Assembly (NCBI GenBank): GCA_022828595.1
Contig: JAKGHH010000006.1
Coordinates: 13,512,499-13,576,498 of the forward strand
Direction: 5' to 3'
Source: Nelumbo lutea
Lineage: Eukaryota; Streptophyta; Magnoliopsida; Proteales; Nelumbonaceae
DNA length: 64,000 nt
In this document: piece by piece, positions 20,867 through 31,013 of the stretch
How positions within the stretch are numbered: position 1 is the first letter of the stretch
Layout: each line of letters starts with the position of its first letter
Notes under the pieces: model-generated
Told to the model about the DNA's origin: nothing
Seen by the model: only the letters and a program-made list of their open reading frames with translations
Database searches by the model: none
Translations under genes and position numbers: made by a program

Positions 20867-23534
20867 ATGGAGGGGGAGAGAGGATTCAGAACTGTAGGAA
20901 GATGGAGAGCTGAGGTGTCGATTGAAGCTAAGTTTGAAGAGGAACGGGTAAGAGGTAAGGAAGCACTAAAGATAAGAGAGAACAACAGGGCAACAATACT
21001 GGTTCTAAATGAAGTCATTGTATGGATGAAAGGATTTGTAGATGGGGCTATCAACTCTGGCAAGGTGAATGGATGGAGAAACTCAATGTCAGTTCCAGGC
21101 AAGAAGTATGTAATAGAACTGAAGAGGAATTGGAAAGGGTGGTTCATCACAGTGGAGGGTCTACGTATCGGAAGGGAGAATGCAGAAAGGATGGAAGGTC
21201 TTTGTGAAGGTGCTGCAGTCCTTTCTTGAAGCATTGGAAACTAGAAAGATGGAAGTAGTGGAGGCAATTGGTCAAAACTTCAAAGACTAGTGGCGGAGAC
21301 AGGAGTCAGTGTCATTTGGAACTACTGGAAGTGCAGAAGTCCAAAACCTTCAGACCTCCGAAGTGGTGGTGGCTTGTTCATCTATACATCGACGTATTCT
21401 GGTGGGAGCAGGGAAGGATGCTTGGAAGAAAAGAATGGTTCTAGTGGCTGATAAAAAAGTGAAAGATTGGAAGGTCCTGGAGGTTGCTAGTGAGATAGGT
21501 GTTGGAGATGAAGCAACACTGGTTCCATTTGCAGATACGAAGGCTGCGTTGGATGTGGGCAATTAGGAACTGAGCTTTAAAGCTTTAGTAGTGGACGGGG
21601 GCCTTATACAGGTCCAAAACTGGAGCCCCATCTGCTATGAAGTTGCAGTCAAGACGGGTGTGTTAGGTTGAAACTTGTAGGTCTCCCATTCCACCTTTGG
21701 TGCGAATCTGTTCTTGAACACATTGTACAGAGTCTAGGAGGAGTCTTGGTGGAAGTTGATAAACGAAACTTGGTTGCCGTTGAGGTACAAGTGGCAGGCA
21801 TCAAACATGAGAATATGTCGAGGTTTTTTGAGGTTTGTTCAGATGATGTGTGGTACAAAGTCTGGGTAGCTGCGGAACTTGAACAAGCGTGGTGGGGAGG
21901 AGGATCCAAGGTTGAAGATGATGAGTCAGTGGGGTGGTGGACACATGGAAGGAAGAAAGTGGGCAGTGAGAAAGGGGTGCGAGTGGACATTAAAGGAAGG
22001 ATTAATGGGTTGGCTAGGGTAGCCCAAACGACAGGCCTATTGTTTAAAGAAATTAATTAAAAAAATTTTGAATGAAATAATCTTAAGGTGGGCTCATTAA
22101 GTTATGCTGATATGGAAAGGAACCTGAATGGACCAGGGGGCAGACTGGCTCGGTCCGAGCCGGTTGAGGAGATAGGAGGGTTGGGTGGGCCGATGAGTAA
22201 ACCGGGGCCTTTTCTAAGTGACCCACGTGACAACTTAAATGGTCATGTGGGTCGGGGTAAGGGGAGTTTACCACGAAGGATGATAGACGCTGGTATCGGT
22301 CTATCATTGTCCCAAAAGAGAGGAGGGTTGGAAAACTTACTAGCAGCCGCGCGCGAATAGGTCGGGGGATCTACAGTGGGTCCCTTGCCGGAACAGAGAA
22401 GAGGGGAGCTCCGGACGACAACTTTCAGAGAGGCCAAACCTGAGATACTCTAGGGAGAGAGCTGAAAGAGAGGAGGCGGATGAAGGTTGGGTGATGTGCA
22501 GTGGCGATGAAGACGAATCAGATGAAGGGGTAGAGGATGGCACCCGTATCGGTAGTGTGGATGAAGAATATGGTTACGGTACAGATGATAGGGGATAGTG
22601 GGACATTGCGAAGATATTCCGGGACAACTCAGAGGAGGACGAGAGGTGTGTAAGAGGAGGAGGCTAGGAAGGTCAGACAGAGGAAGCAAGAAGCTTGGGA
22701 CCCCATGAAACAAGCAAGACTGAAGTTCTGAAGTGGGAAAACCTATACCCAAGACCTTATGTTGTGTAAGGCACAAATGAAAGGGGCGAATCAGGAGAGC
22801 TTGAAGCAAAGCTGGAACATACCAATCAGGGGTGAATTAGGGTACAGAGAAGAGATCACCATGTTGACCAAAGGACAGGACTCTCCCACCAACCCAGGGA
22901 GACAGATATTGACCAACTTCGGGAACTAGAAAGGGAGGCCAGGAACAATCCTAATCCATTTTCCCTCTCACACCCAGGTAATCAAGTGAATTCGGATTTT
23001 GTTACTAATGCTTTTTCTGTGTCCTTTGTTACAAGTTTTGCTTCCGATCCATGTCTTGATGCCCTTGTATGTGCAGTCAATCAAGAGGGTGGGGTTTCAG
23101 AGGTGTTGGAAAGGGAGGTGAAGTACAACGGAGAGGAGTGGGAAGGGAGATATAGAAAAGAGAAAGTGTGGGTAATTTTTAAGAGGGTATTCAAAGGGGT
23201 GGAAGGAAATATAATATGGAGAAGGGGTGAAGAACAGAGAAGAGGGGAGGGTTCACTGGAGAGAAGGGAAGAACAGGAGGGTAGGGAAGGAAAGGATAAT
23301 GTGGAGTGCACAGTGGAGGAGGGAGGAAATGTGGTAAGGGTGAGGGATGGAGAGGAGAGAGGAGGGGAGAGATTAGAGGAGAGGAGGATAGGGCCGAAAA
23401 GGAATGTGGATGAAGGTCAGTGGGGGAGGAACCTAGGCAAGAGGATTAATAGCAGATTTTGTGGGGAAGTTGGGATGCAGATTAGAAGATTTGAATGTGC
23501 TGAAGGAGGGGTTATAGAAAAGGAGGGAGGTTAG
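20867..23534 (+). pseudogene. LINE ORF1 remnant
   Basis: Pieces in shifting frames: IEAKFEEERVRGKEALKIRE and ILVLNEVIVWMKGFVDGAIN (20867-21229), KVKDWKVLEVASEIGVGDEA (21450-21520), and LVGLPFHLWCESVLEHIVQS followed by LVEVDKRNLVAVEVQVAGIK (21668-21830). The last is the typical DUF4283-like core of plant LINE ORF1 (VxGLPLHLW...GG...D). The C-terminal half (about 22080-23530) is a strongly purine-rich, charged linker with no fold I can name. ORF1 proteins bind the LINE RNA; this one is not translatable. Confidence 0.7.
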
Positions 23535-23668
23535 AACAAAAAAGAGAAAGTTGAGTGAAGTTGAGAGATTGAAAAGAGACGTGGAAGGTGATAAGACGTT
23601 TGGGGCAAAAGGGGAAAGGAGCAAAGGGGGAAAGTAGTGGGTAGGTGTAGAAGGGAATTAAGGAAAGA

Positions 23669-24462
23669 GTGAGAATGAAGATACTAAGCTGGAATGTGAG
23701 GGGAATAGGAAGTGCGAGGAAAAGAGCAACAATAAAAGAGATAATAAAGAGGTATGACCCAAACATCGTAATGTTACAGGAGTCCAAGAGGATGGAGTTT
23801 AATGATAGATGGGCAAGGAGTGTATGGAAAGCGAGGGGGATCAGATGGGTAGTAGCTCCCTCCTGGGGTGCTTCAGGGGGGATAGTGACTATGTGGAAGA
23901 GGGATGTGGTAGAGGGGTTGGAGGAACTGATTGGAAAATTCTCAATTTCCATGAAGTTCAAACAAGAGGATGGATATGTGTGGGTGCTCACAAATGTTTA
24001 TGGGCCAAATGATTATAGAGAGATAAAGGAATTGTGGGAGGAATTGGCTGATGTAAGAGAACTGTGGGATTGGCCTTGGTGTGTGGGTGGAAACTTCAAT
24101 GTGATTAGATACTCAGAGGAAACAAATAAGACCACTTAGAGGGTGACAACTAGCATGAGGAAGTTTAACAGGTTTGTGGATGCCTTTGAGCTTAAGGAGA
24201 TACCTCTAGCCCAAAAGATTTTTACTTGGTCAAATCTCCAATCTAGACCCATTTGCTCTAAGTTGGATAGGTTCTTGTTTTCTTTGGATTGGGAAGAACA
24301 CTAGGGGAACTTGGCGTCTAGAGCCCTACCTAGGGTGACCTCGGATCATTGGCCCATAGTGATTTGCAAGGAAGAGAGGAGTGGAGGACCTGCTCCTTTT
24401 AGATTTGAAAATATGTGGTTACTCCATCCCGGGTTTACAAATAGGTAAGGGAGTGGTGGAAT
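23669..24462 (+). pseudogene. LINE ORF2 endonuclease domain
   Basis: MRMKILSWNVRGIGSARKRA opens ORF2, then NIVMLQESKRMEF (catalytic Glu), GIVTMWKRDVVEG, VLTNVYGPNDYREIKELWEE and WPWCVGGNFNVIRYSEETNK. The AP-endonuclease motif GGDFN reads GGNFN, so a catalytic Asp has been changed to Asn by one G-to-A. A stop follows at 24137, then LKEIPLAQKIFTWSN, a Q/stop near 24302 and TSDHWPIV (SDH motif intact). Confidence 0.85.
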
Positions 24463-24474
24463 GAGTGTAACCAA

Positions 24475-26280
24475 GTGGTGGAATGGGAGGGGATGAGGTT
24501 TCATAAGAAGCTACAATTCCTGAAAGCTAAGATCAAGGAGTGGAATATCTTGGAGTATGGGAGGCTAGAAGAAAGGAAGAGAACTCTGATGGACAAAATT
24601 GAAAGCCTTGATTTCAAAGAAGAAAGGGGGGAATTTGGGGAGGGGGACAATGAACTAAGAAGAGTCTTGAGAAGACAACTAGAGGATTGCCTACATAAGG
24701 AGGAAGTTAGCTGGATGCAGAAATCTAGGCGTAAATGGTTGCAAGAGGGGGACAGATATACTAGGTACTTTCACTCTTTAGTAGATGGACGGAGAAGGAG
24801 AAATTTCATTTCCAAACTGGTTGTGGATGGAATTGAGTTAACTCAACAAGAGGAGATAGCTGGGGCATGTGTAGAACATTTTAAATCCATTCTAAGAAGG
24901 CCTGTTAGTGGAAGGGTGTGGGTGGAAAGATTGGATTGGCCAGATGTAGGGGGGGATAACAGGAGAAGTTTGGAGAGGAGGTTTGGCTTGGAAGAGATTA
25001 AGGAAGCTGTATTTTCTATGGATAGAACAAAAGCTCTAGGGCCGAAAGGTTTTATAATTGCTTTCTATCAGGATTGTTGGGATTTTCTGAAAGAGGACCT
25101 TCTACGGGTTTTTGAAGAGTTTCATAGGATAGGAATTATTAATCCAGGGGTGAACTCCACTTTCATTGCTCTGATTCCCAAAAAGAAAGAAGCCTCAAAC
25201 CAAGGGACCTTAGACCAATTAGTCTAGTCAATAGCCTGTACAAGATCATTGCATAAGTGTTATCTTTGAGACTGAAGAAGGTATTGTCAGACTTAATTGA
25301 ACAAAATCAGGGTGCCTTTGTGAGTGGAAGATAGATTATAGAGTCCTCATTGCCAATGAGAGTGTGGAGAGTGTCAAGAATGATAAAAAGAAGGGGGTGG
25401 TTTGTAAACTGGATTTGGAGAAGGCATATGACATGGTGGATTGGGAATTTTTGGGGAAAGCCATGACCAAATTGGGGTTTGGGGCTAGATGGCGTGAATG
25501 GATCATGGGGTGTGTTCCGAATTGTCATTACTCAGTACTAGTGAATGGGACAATGGTAGGTTTTTTCCTAGCCACTAGGGGTATAAGATAGGGTGACCCC
25601 CTATCCCCTTTTTTGTTCTTACTTGTTGCTGATGTGCTGGGAAGGTTGATTCACAGAGCAGACTCTAGGGGCCTCATTAGAGGATGGAGGGTTGGTAGGG
25701 AGGACATCCCACTCACTTGCTTACAGTAATGCGAGGTTCATCAGGAATTTGAAATTAGTGATTCAACTTTTTGAGCAAATGTCAAACTTGAAAGTGAACT
25801 TCGGGAAGAGTTGTGTAGTGGGTGTGAATATGGAGGAGGGAGAGGTTAGGGAGAATGCAGAAGTGCTTGGGAGTGAAGTCTCAGATTGGCCTTTGAGTTA
25901 TTTAGGTTTGCCCCTAAGTGATAATCCCAAGAGAGAGTGTTTTTGGAGCCCGGTGGTGGAGAGATTTGAAAAAAGGCTTGCTTCTTGGAAAAAGAATTAT
26001 CTCTCCCTTGGTGAAAGGACTATACTGGTCAAGGCTACGCTAGCAAACTTACCCATTTATTTTCTTTCAGTGTTCAAAATTCTAGTGAAGGTTTCCAGTA
26101 GGTTGGAGAGATTAATGAGAGATTTCCTTTGGGAGATGGGAGAGGACAAGAGGGACCATAGAGTTAGCCGGAAAATGGTGACCAGGAGTAAAGCTTGTGG
26201 AGGTTTGGGGCTCAGGAATATCGGTAAAAGGAACTCGGCCCTCTTGGGAAAGTGGTTGTGGAGGTTTCCTTTGGAGTAGG
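24475..26280 (+). pseudogene. LINE ORF2 reverse transcriptase, catalytic FADD box deleted
   Basis: Recognisable blocks: WMQKSRRKWLQEGDRYTRYF, RTKALGPKGFIIAFYQDCWD (usually APGPDGF), FIALIPKKKEASN then a frameshift into LRPISLVNSLYKII, GVVCKLDLEKAYDMVDWEFL, VLVNGTMVGFFLATRGIR*G and DPLSPFLFLLVADVLGRLIH. At about 25718-25735 the sequence passes from IPLTCLQ directly to NARFIRNLKLVIQLFEQMSN; the F/YADD segment that should lie between is absent. NFGKSCVVGVNM, WPLSYLGLPLSDNPKRECFW and SLGERTILVKATLANLPIYF follow. Confidence 0.85.
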
Positions 26281-27330
26281 AGAAGCTGTGGGCTAAACTA
26301 GTGGCAAGCATACATGGGATGGAGCAGAAAGGATGGGATGCTGGAATCAGAGCAAGGCCCACAAGCAATTCACCTTGGAAAGCCATTTATGATTTGCTTC
26401 CAGTCTTCTCCCCACTTGTCAAGTATGATTTGAATTCTGGCACTTGCATAAAATTCTGGGAACAAACTTGGGTGGGGAATGTTCCACTTAAGGACCAGTT
26501 TCCTTGTATGCCCTCTTTGAGTTTAAAAATAAGCCAATTTCTTTTTTCATCACCCCTTCCTCCTCAAGTTATGGGTTTGGGTGGAACCTGGGATTGGGGA
26601 GGGCTGTGAGGGACTCTGACCTCCATAGTGTCTTGGGCCTCCTTGACCTTCTAGATAATCTCTTCATTGACCCCTCTAAGGTGGACTCTAGAACTTGGAC
26701 CCCAACCCCCACGGGTTCTTTTTCTTGTTCTTCCTCTTTCAAAGTCTTATGTTAGTCCACCAGTCCTGCAACCTCCCCTTTCCCGGTTAATGAGGTTTGG
26801 TGCAGACCAATTCCTCCTAGGGTTGGTAGTTTTTGTTGGGAAGCCTATCTGGAAAGATTCAATACTGGTGATTTGTTTCAAAAGAAGAGACCTAATACAT
26901 GCTTATCACCTCATTAGTGTGTTCTATGCAAAGCGGATGGGGAGATTGGTTTTCACTTACTAGTGCCGTGCCAATTTGCAAAGTCAATTTGAGAATGGGC
27001 TTTTTCTCTCTTTGGGCGCAGGTGGATCCCTCCTTTAGATCTGCAGAGCCTTTTTCTCCTTTGTTCAAGTGGCGTGTGAAAAGGGGAAGGACTATGTGGA
27101 AAGGACTGAGGGCTGCAGTATGTTGGTCTTTATGGGAAGAAAGAAATCTTAGAATCTTCTCAGATGAAGAGAGAGGGGCTGAACAATTGAGGGTTGTGAT
27201 CCATATCAGGGTTGTACAGTGGATGAAATCTCTAGAGCTATTCATAGACTACACAGTGGATGACATGTTGAGGAAGTGGGGTGAGATTGTAAGCTGTATG
27301 AAGTTCAAATCAGTTGTGAAGTTGTCATAG
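26281..27330 (+). pseudogene. LINE ORF2 C-terminal region with zinc-binding segment
   Basis: Frames change repeatedly. SGTCIKFWEQTWVGNVPLKD (26430-26490) and, in another frame near 26910-27000, C-x-x-C ... CQFAKSI with HLLVPC match the reverse-transcriptase zinc-binding (zf-RVT) module. LRAAVCWSLWEERNLRIFSD and VVQWMKSLELF follow. Stops at 26278, 26752 and others make it inactive. Confidence 0.65.
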
Positions 27331-27339
27331 ACACCCCCA

Positions 27340-27748
27340 CCTGCTGGATTCCTAAAATTGAACTTTGATGGGAGTTGTAGGGGGAATCTTGGACATTTAG
27401 GGATTGGGGGTGTTTTTAGGAATGAGAACAGGCTTATTTCAGCCATGTTCTCAGGTCCAATTGGAGTGGGGGATTCTCCTAGAGCTGATCTTGGCAGTTA
27501 TGGAAGGAGTTCAGAAAATGGACGTTAGAAAACTCATAATTGAAGGGGACTCGGTGGTGGTGATAGGGTGGTTGAAGAAAGACAACTGTGGATTATGGAA
27601 GTACAACAGTGAGAGAAGAAAGTTCAAGTGGCTGGTGCGGGAAATGGAAATCAGGATGAGTTGGGTTAAAAGATCAGCCGACTCTATAGCTAATGGGCTA
27701 GCTAAACAGGGGATAGAAAGGGATGTAATGCTTTGGGCTAAGTTGTAA
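27340..27748 (+). pseudogene. LINE terminal RNase H domain
   Basis: Reads PPAGFLKLNFDGSCRGNLGH and GIGGVFRNENRLIS, then after a shift (27404-27748) ELILAVMEGVQKMDVRKLII, EGDSVVVIGWLKKDN and VKRSADSIANGLAKQGIERD. DGS, E in the AVMEG helix, GDS and the SADSIAN-type Asp are the RNase H residues. An RNase H after RT is known in a subset of plant L1 elements. One frameshift near 27470 disrupts it. Confidence 0.78.
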
Positions 27749-27888
27749 CTAAATTGCTTCTTTTTTCTTCCTTTTCTTTCTTTGAGGACTTAAGTTGTTT
27801 TTGGAAGATAAGAGTGCTTGTCTTCCTTGCTGCAACTATTCTTGTGATATTTTAATAAAATTGCTAAAGTTATTGATAAAAAAAAAAT

Positions 27889-28840
27889 TGGTTGGGTCAT
27901 TTATCTTTTCGGGCTTTAAGTTTGTTTCCTAGTTTGTTTGAATCCATCCAGATGTCCAATTTGAGATGTGAAAGTTGTGAGCTTGCAAAGCACTATAGGA
28001 CAATTTATTCATTAAGTAACAGTAGAAGCAGTATTCCTTTTGAAATTGTGGATACCGATGTTTGGGGACCTTACCATATCACTGCCATGGGAGGGTATGG
28101 ATATTTCCTGCTGTTTGATGATTATTATACTCGGTTTTCTTGGGTCTATCTTATGCGTTCTCGAGATGAGGTTCTAGCATTGACTCGGATCTTTCATCAA
28201 ATGATTTTAACCCAATTTGGGGTCAAAATCAAAATTTTTAGATCCGATAATGCGAAATAATATTCTGCAAACCCATTAGCCTCTTATTTGCTTGACCATG
28301 GGATTTTCCATCAGAGTAACCTCTCGTACACCACAATAGAATGGGGTTGTTGAGAAAGAATATACACATATTTGAGGTGGCCAGAAGCATTATGTTTACA
28401 TCCATTGTGCCTATACGTTTCTGGGGTGATGCTATTCTTACAACGGTATATCTCATCAATTGAATTCCTTCACGGGTTCTTGACATGAAACCTCCTTTTA
28501 ACCCTTTTATATCCTGATAAAGTGTTATTTACCTTTGGGTATATTTGCTTTGTTCAGATTCTTGGACCTCATCATTCCAAATTTGATCATAAGGCCTCAA
28601 AATGTATATTCCTTGGTTATGCACAAATTCAAAAGGGATATTGCTGTTATGTACCAACTTCTGGGAGGAGATTTGTCTCTATCGATGTCACATTCTTTGA
28701 GGATGTACCCTATTATCCGAAGGTTTCTCCTTAGGGGGAGAGTAGTGAGGTTAGGATTAACTCATTAGAAGTTCCTTTACCTGTTCCATTAAGTGAAGAG
28801 GGATGTAACGGGGAGGGTTGTTAGAGGTGCAAGGATGTGA
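27889..28840 (+). pseudogene. Copia C integrase
   Basis: Right of the LINE: LGHLSFRALSLFPSLFE, CESCELAKHYRTIY (zinc-binding CxxC), IVDTDVWGPYHITAMGG (first Asp), YTRFSWVYLMRSRDEVLALT and KIKIFRSDNAK (second Asp), then a stop at 28258 and HQSN.SYTPQ*NGVVEKE (Glu region, Q changed to TAG). The region FDHKASKCIFLGYAQIQKGY (28522-28734) leads towards RT. At least three stops. Confidence 0.82.
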
Positions 28841-28879
28841 GAGTCTATCACAGATAGTGGAGGCAGGTTAATTTTGGTT

Positions 28880-30200
28880 ATCAGCAGTCCATGCCAACCC
28901 TAGTTCCTTCTGTAGATCCAGATCCAGGTACCACAGTCCCTTTACCAGATATTATAGATGAGATACCTTCCACCATTGAGCCTTCACCTTCATTGGATGA
29001 CCTTGACCTTACCATTGCAGTCCGAAGGCAAACGCCATTGCACAACATGCACAACTCACTGCATTTCCCAATTCTTGTCCTATGATCATTTGTCTCCCTC
29101 CTACAGGTATTTTCTTGCATCCATTTGCTGATATTCTCATTCCTAGAACAGTACAGGAAGCCTTGTCAGTTCCTGACTGGAAAGATTCAATAAAAGTATA
29201 AATGGATGCCTTCATCAGAAACAATACCTGGGAGATAGTTGATCAACCTAAAGGGAAGAAACCGGTTGGATGTAGATGGGTGTTCACTGTGAAATATAAT
29301 GCTGATGGTTCCGTTGAAAGGTATAAGGCTTGATTAGTTGCAAAGGGATTTACTCAGACATATGGTATTGACTACTTGGAAACTTTTGCACCAGTAGCAA
29401 AGATGACCACTATTAGAGTCATATATCTCTTGCAGCGAGTTACTCTTGGCCATTGTATCAGATGGATGTTAAAAATGCCTTCCTCAACGGAGACTTGCAG
29501 GAAGAAGTTTACATGTAGTTGCCTTAACATGAAAGATGGTTTGCCGATTGAACAAAGTCTTGTATGGACTAAAACAGTCCCAGAGCTTGGTTTGATAGAT
29601 TTAGACAAGCCCTTGAAAGGTTTGAATATGTGCAGGCCCAATCTGACCACACCTTGCTTATTAAGAGAGTGGATTCTTCCTTAACCTTTCTTGTTGTATA
29701 TGTTCATGATATTGTAGTAACAGGGAGTGATAATAGTGAGATTGAGTCCCTTAAGCAACTCCTTCATCAAGAGTTTGAGGTGAAAGATCTGGGAGAGCTA
29801 TGATACTTCTTGGGCATTAAGGTAGCTAGGGCCAAGCATGGGATTTTTTGTTTATCAAAGAAAGTATGTTTTCAATCTGTTGGAAGAAACTGGAAAGTTG
29901 GGTGTTAAGCCTGCTGGCACACCTATTGAACGGAACCACAATATTAGTGCAGAGGGTGGAGAGCCTCTTGAAGATAAAACTATGTTCCAACGGTTAGTTA
30001 GAAAACTTCTCTTTCTTTGTCTCACACGACCCAACATCAGTTATGTAGTCAGTGGTGTTAGTCAGTATATGCACTCTCCTAGAACTATTCACCTCCTTGC
30101 AGTTGAGAGGATATTGGCATATTTGAAGAGGTGCCTAGGCAGAGGCATTTTGTTCAAGAATAATGATCACATGAAGATAGAAGTTTACATTAGATGCTGA
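28880..30200 (+). pseudogene. Copia C reverse transcriptase
   Basis: Blocks in two to three frames: NTWEIVDQPKGKKPVGCRWV (29220-29280), SVERYKA then stop, LVAKGFTQTYGIDYLETFAP and AKMTTIRV, then a shift, [18 protein letters not shown] in another frame, and VVYVHDIVVTGSD at about 29690-29730. The catalytic YVDD reads YVHD, losing an essential Asp. QRKYVFNLLEETGKLGVKPA and LVRKLLFLCLTRPNISYVVS continue in the 29838-30200 frame. Confidence 0.82.
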
Positions 30201-30663
30201 TTGGGCCGGGTGTGTTGATGATAGAAGATCTACCTTTGGATATTGTTTTTTTGTAGGAGGTAATCTTATCTCTTGGAAGAGTAAGAAACATGATGTTGTT
30301 TCTCATTTCAATGCTGAAGCTGAATATAGGTCCATGGCAAATGGTGTGGCTAAGATTCTATGGTTGAGATCATTATTTAAGGAGTTGTGTATTGTTTACG
30401 AGAAGCCCTTAATGCTGTACTGTGATAATTAGGCTGCCATTAATATAGCCCATAATCTGGTACAGCATGACAGAACTAAGCATCTTGAAGTGGACCGACA
30501 TTTTACCAGAGAAAGGGTTACATCTCAAGATGTATGTTTTCCGTACATCACCTCCGTCATGCAGCTCGCAAACCTTCTCACCAAGGTTGTTTCAAGGAAG
30601 AAGTTAGAGGCAGATCTATGCAAGTTGGGAATGCCAAATATCTATTCCCAACTTGAGGGGGAG
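30184..30663 (+). pseudogene. Copia C RNase H and polypurine tract
   Basis: After a one-base shift near 30195 the frame reads [52 protein letters not shown] then a stop, AAINIAHNLVQHDRTKHLEV and DRHFTRERVTSQDVCFPYIT. It ends LGMPNIYSQLEGECREH. CAACTTGAGGGGGAG at 30649-30663 is the polypurine tract adjoining the 3' LTR. Confidence 0.83.
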
Positions 30664-31013
30664 TGTAGAGAACACTAATGTGGACCCCACTAGTGTGGTC
30701 CCTACACCACAGTGTTTGTATGTCAGCAATTAGTTATGATTAGGATTAGTCTATTAGTTATGATTAGGTCCTTTGGATTAGTATTTCAACTTTATCTTAT
30801 CTTATCTTGCCATGTAAGCAATTCAGTCCTTTTACAATTATGATACTATGTATATAAATTTAAAAGTGGGGCGACTGTTTCTAATACAACCACTTTCTCT
30901 TTTCTCATAAATCCCTCTCGAGTTCTCTGTCTCCTTCTCTCTTCTTCTATTTTCTTCTTTTCTTTTAGTTTCTTTTCAAAACCTAAGACTAGTTGCAATC
31001 TTGTACGACTACT
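30664..31013 (+). repeat. Copia C 3' LTR
   Basis: 350 bp, same ends as the 5' LTR, with a GTCCTTTG insertion near 30767 and numerous substitutions. TATATAAATTTAA is conserved at about 30850. Confidence 0.88.

Larger units (their letters stand above)
20855..27887 (+). mobile_element. LINE (L1-type, with terminal RNase H) inserted in Copia C
   Basis: The order is ORF1 remnant, endonuclease, reverse transcriptase, zinc-binding C-terminus, RNase H, AATAAA (27853-27858) and a terminal A10 tract (27878-27887). Copia C protein reads up to about 20855 and resumes at about 27889 with LGHLSFRALSLFPSLFE. The 5' border is approximate and no clean target duplication is visible; a few copia bases (the expected LWH codons) are missing. 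At 7.0 kb it is close to full length for plant L1 elements but carries many stops. Confidence 0.87.
11948..31013 (+). mobile_element. Copia C: old Ty1/copia element swollen by three nested insertions
   Basis: The 5' LTR (11948-12287) and 3' LTR (30664-31013) share the same start (TGTAGAGAACAC) and end (GTACGACTACT) and are flanked by ACCCG (11943-11947) and ACCTG (31014-31018), a 5-bp target duplication with one change. Between them the copia polyprotein is collinear but is interrupted by Copia D, a hAT-like element and a LINE. Without these insertions the element would be about 5.7 kb, a normal copia size. Many stops and frameshifts show it is the oldest layer here. Confidence 0.9.

Noticed and set aside
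20850..20870. A target-site duplication for the LINE
   Set aside because: No direct repeat matching the sequence after the A-tail (TTGGTTGGG) is visible at the 5' border.
20842..21234. 130-codon minus-strand frame opposite LINE ORF1
   Set aside because: Mirror of the ORF1 coding strand with Ser/Pro-rich composition and no domain.
22083..22810. Several minus-strand open frames in the LINE ORF1 area
   Set aside because: They are shadows of a purine-rich coding strand; the plus strand carries the LINE protein pieces.
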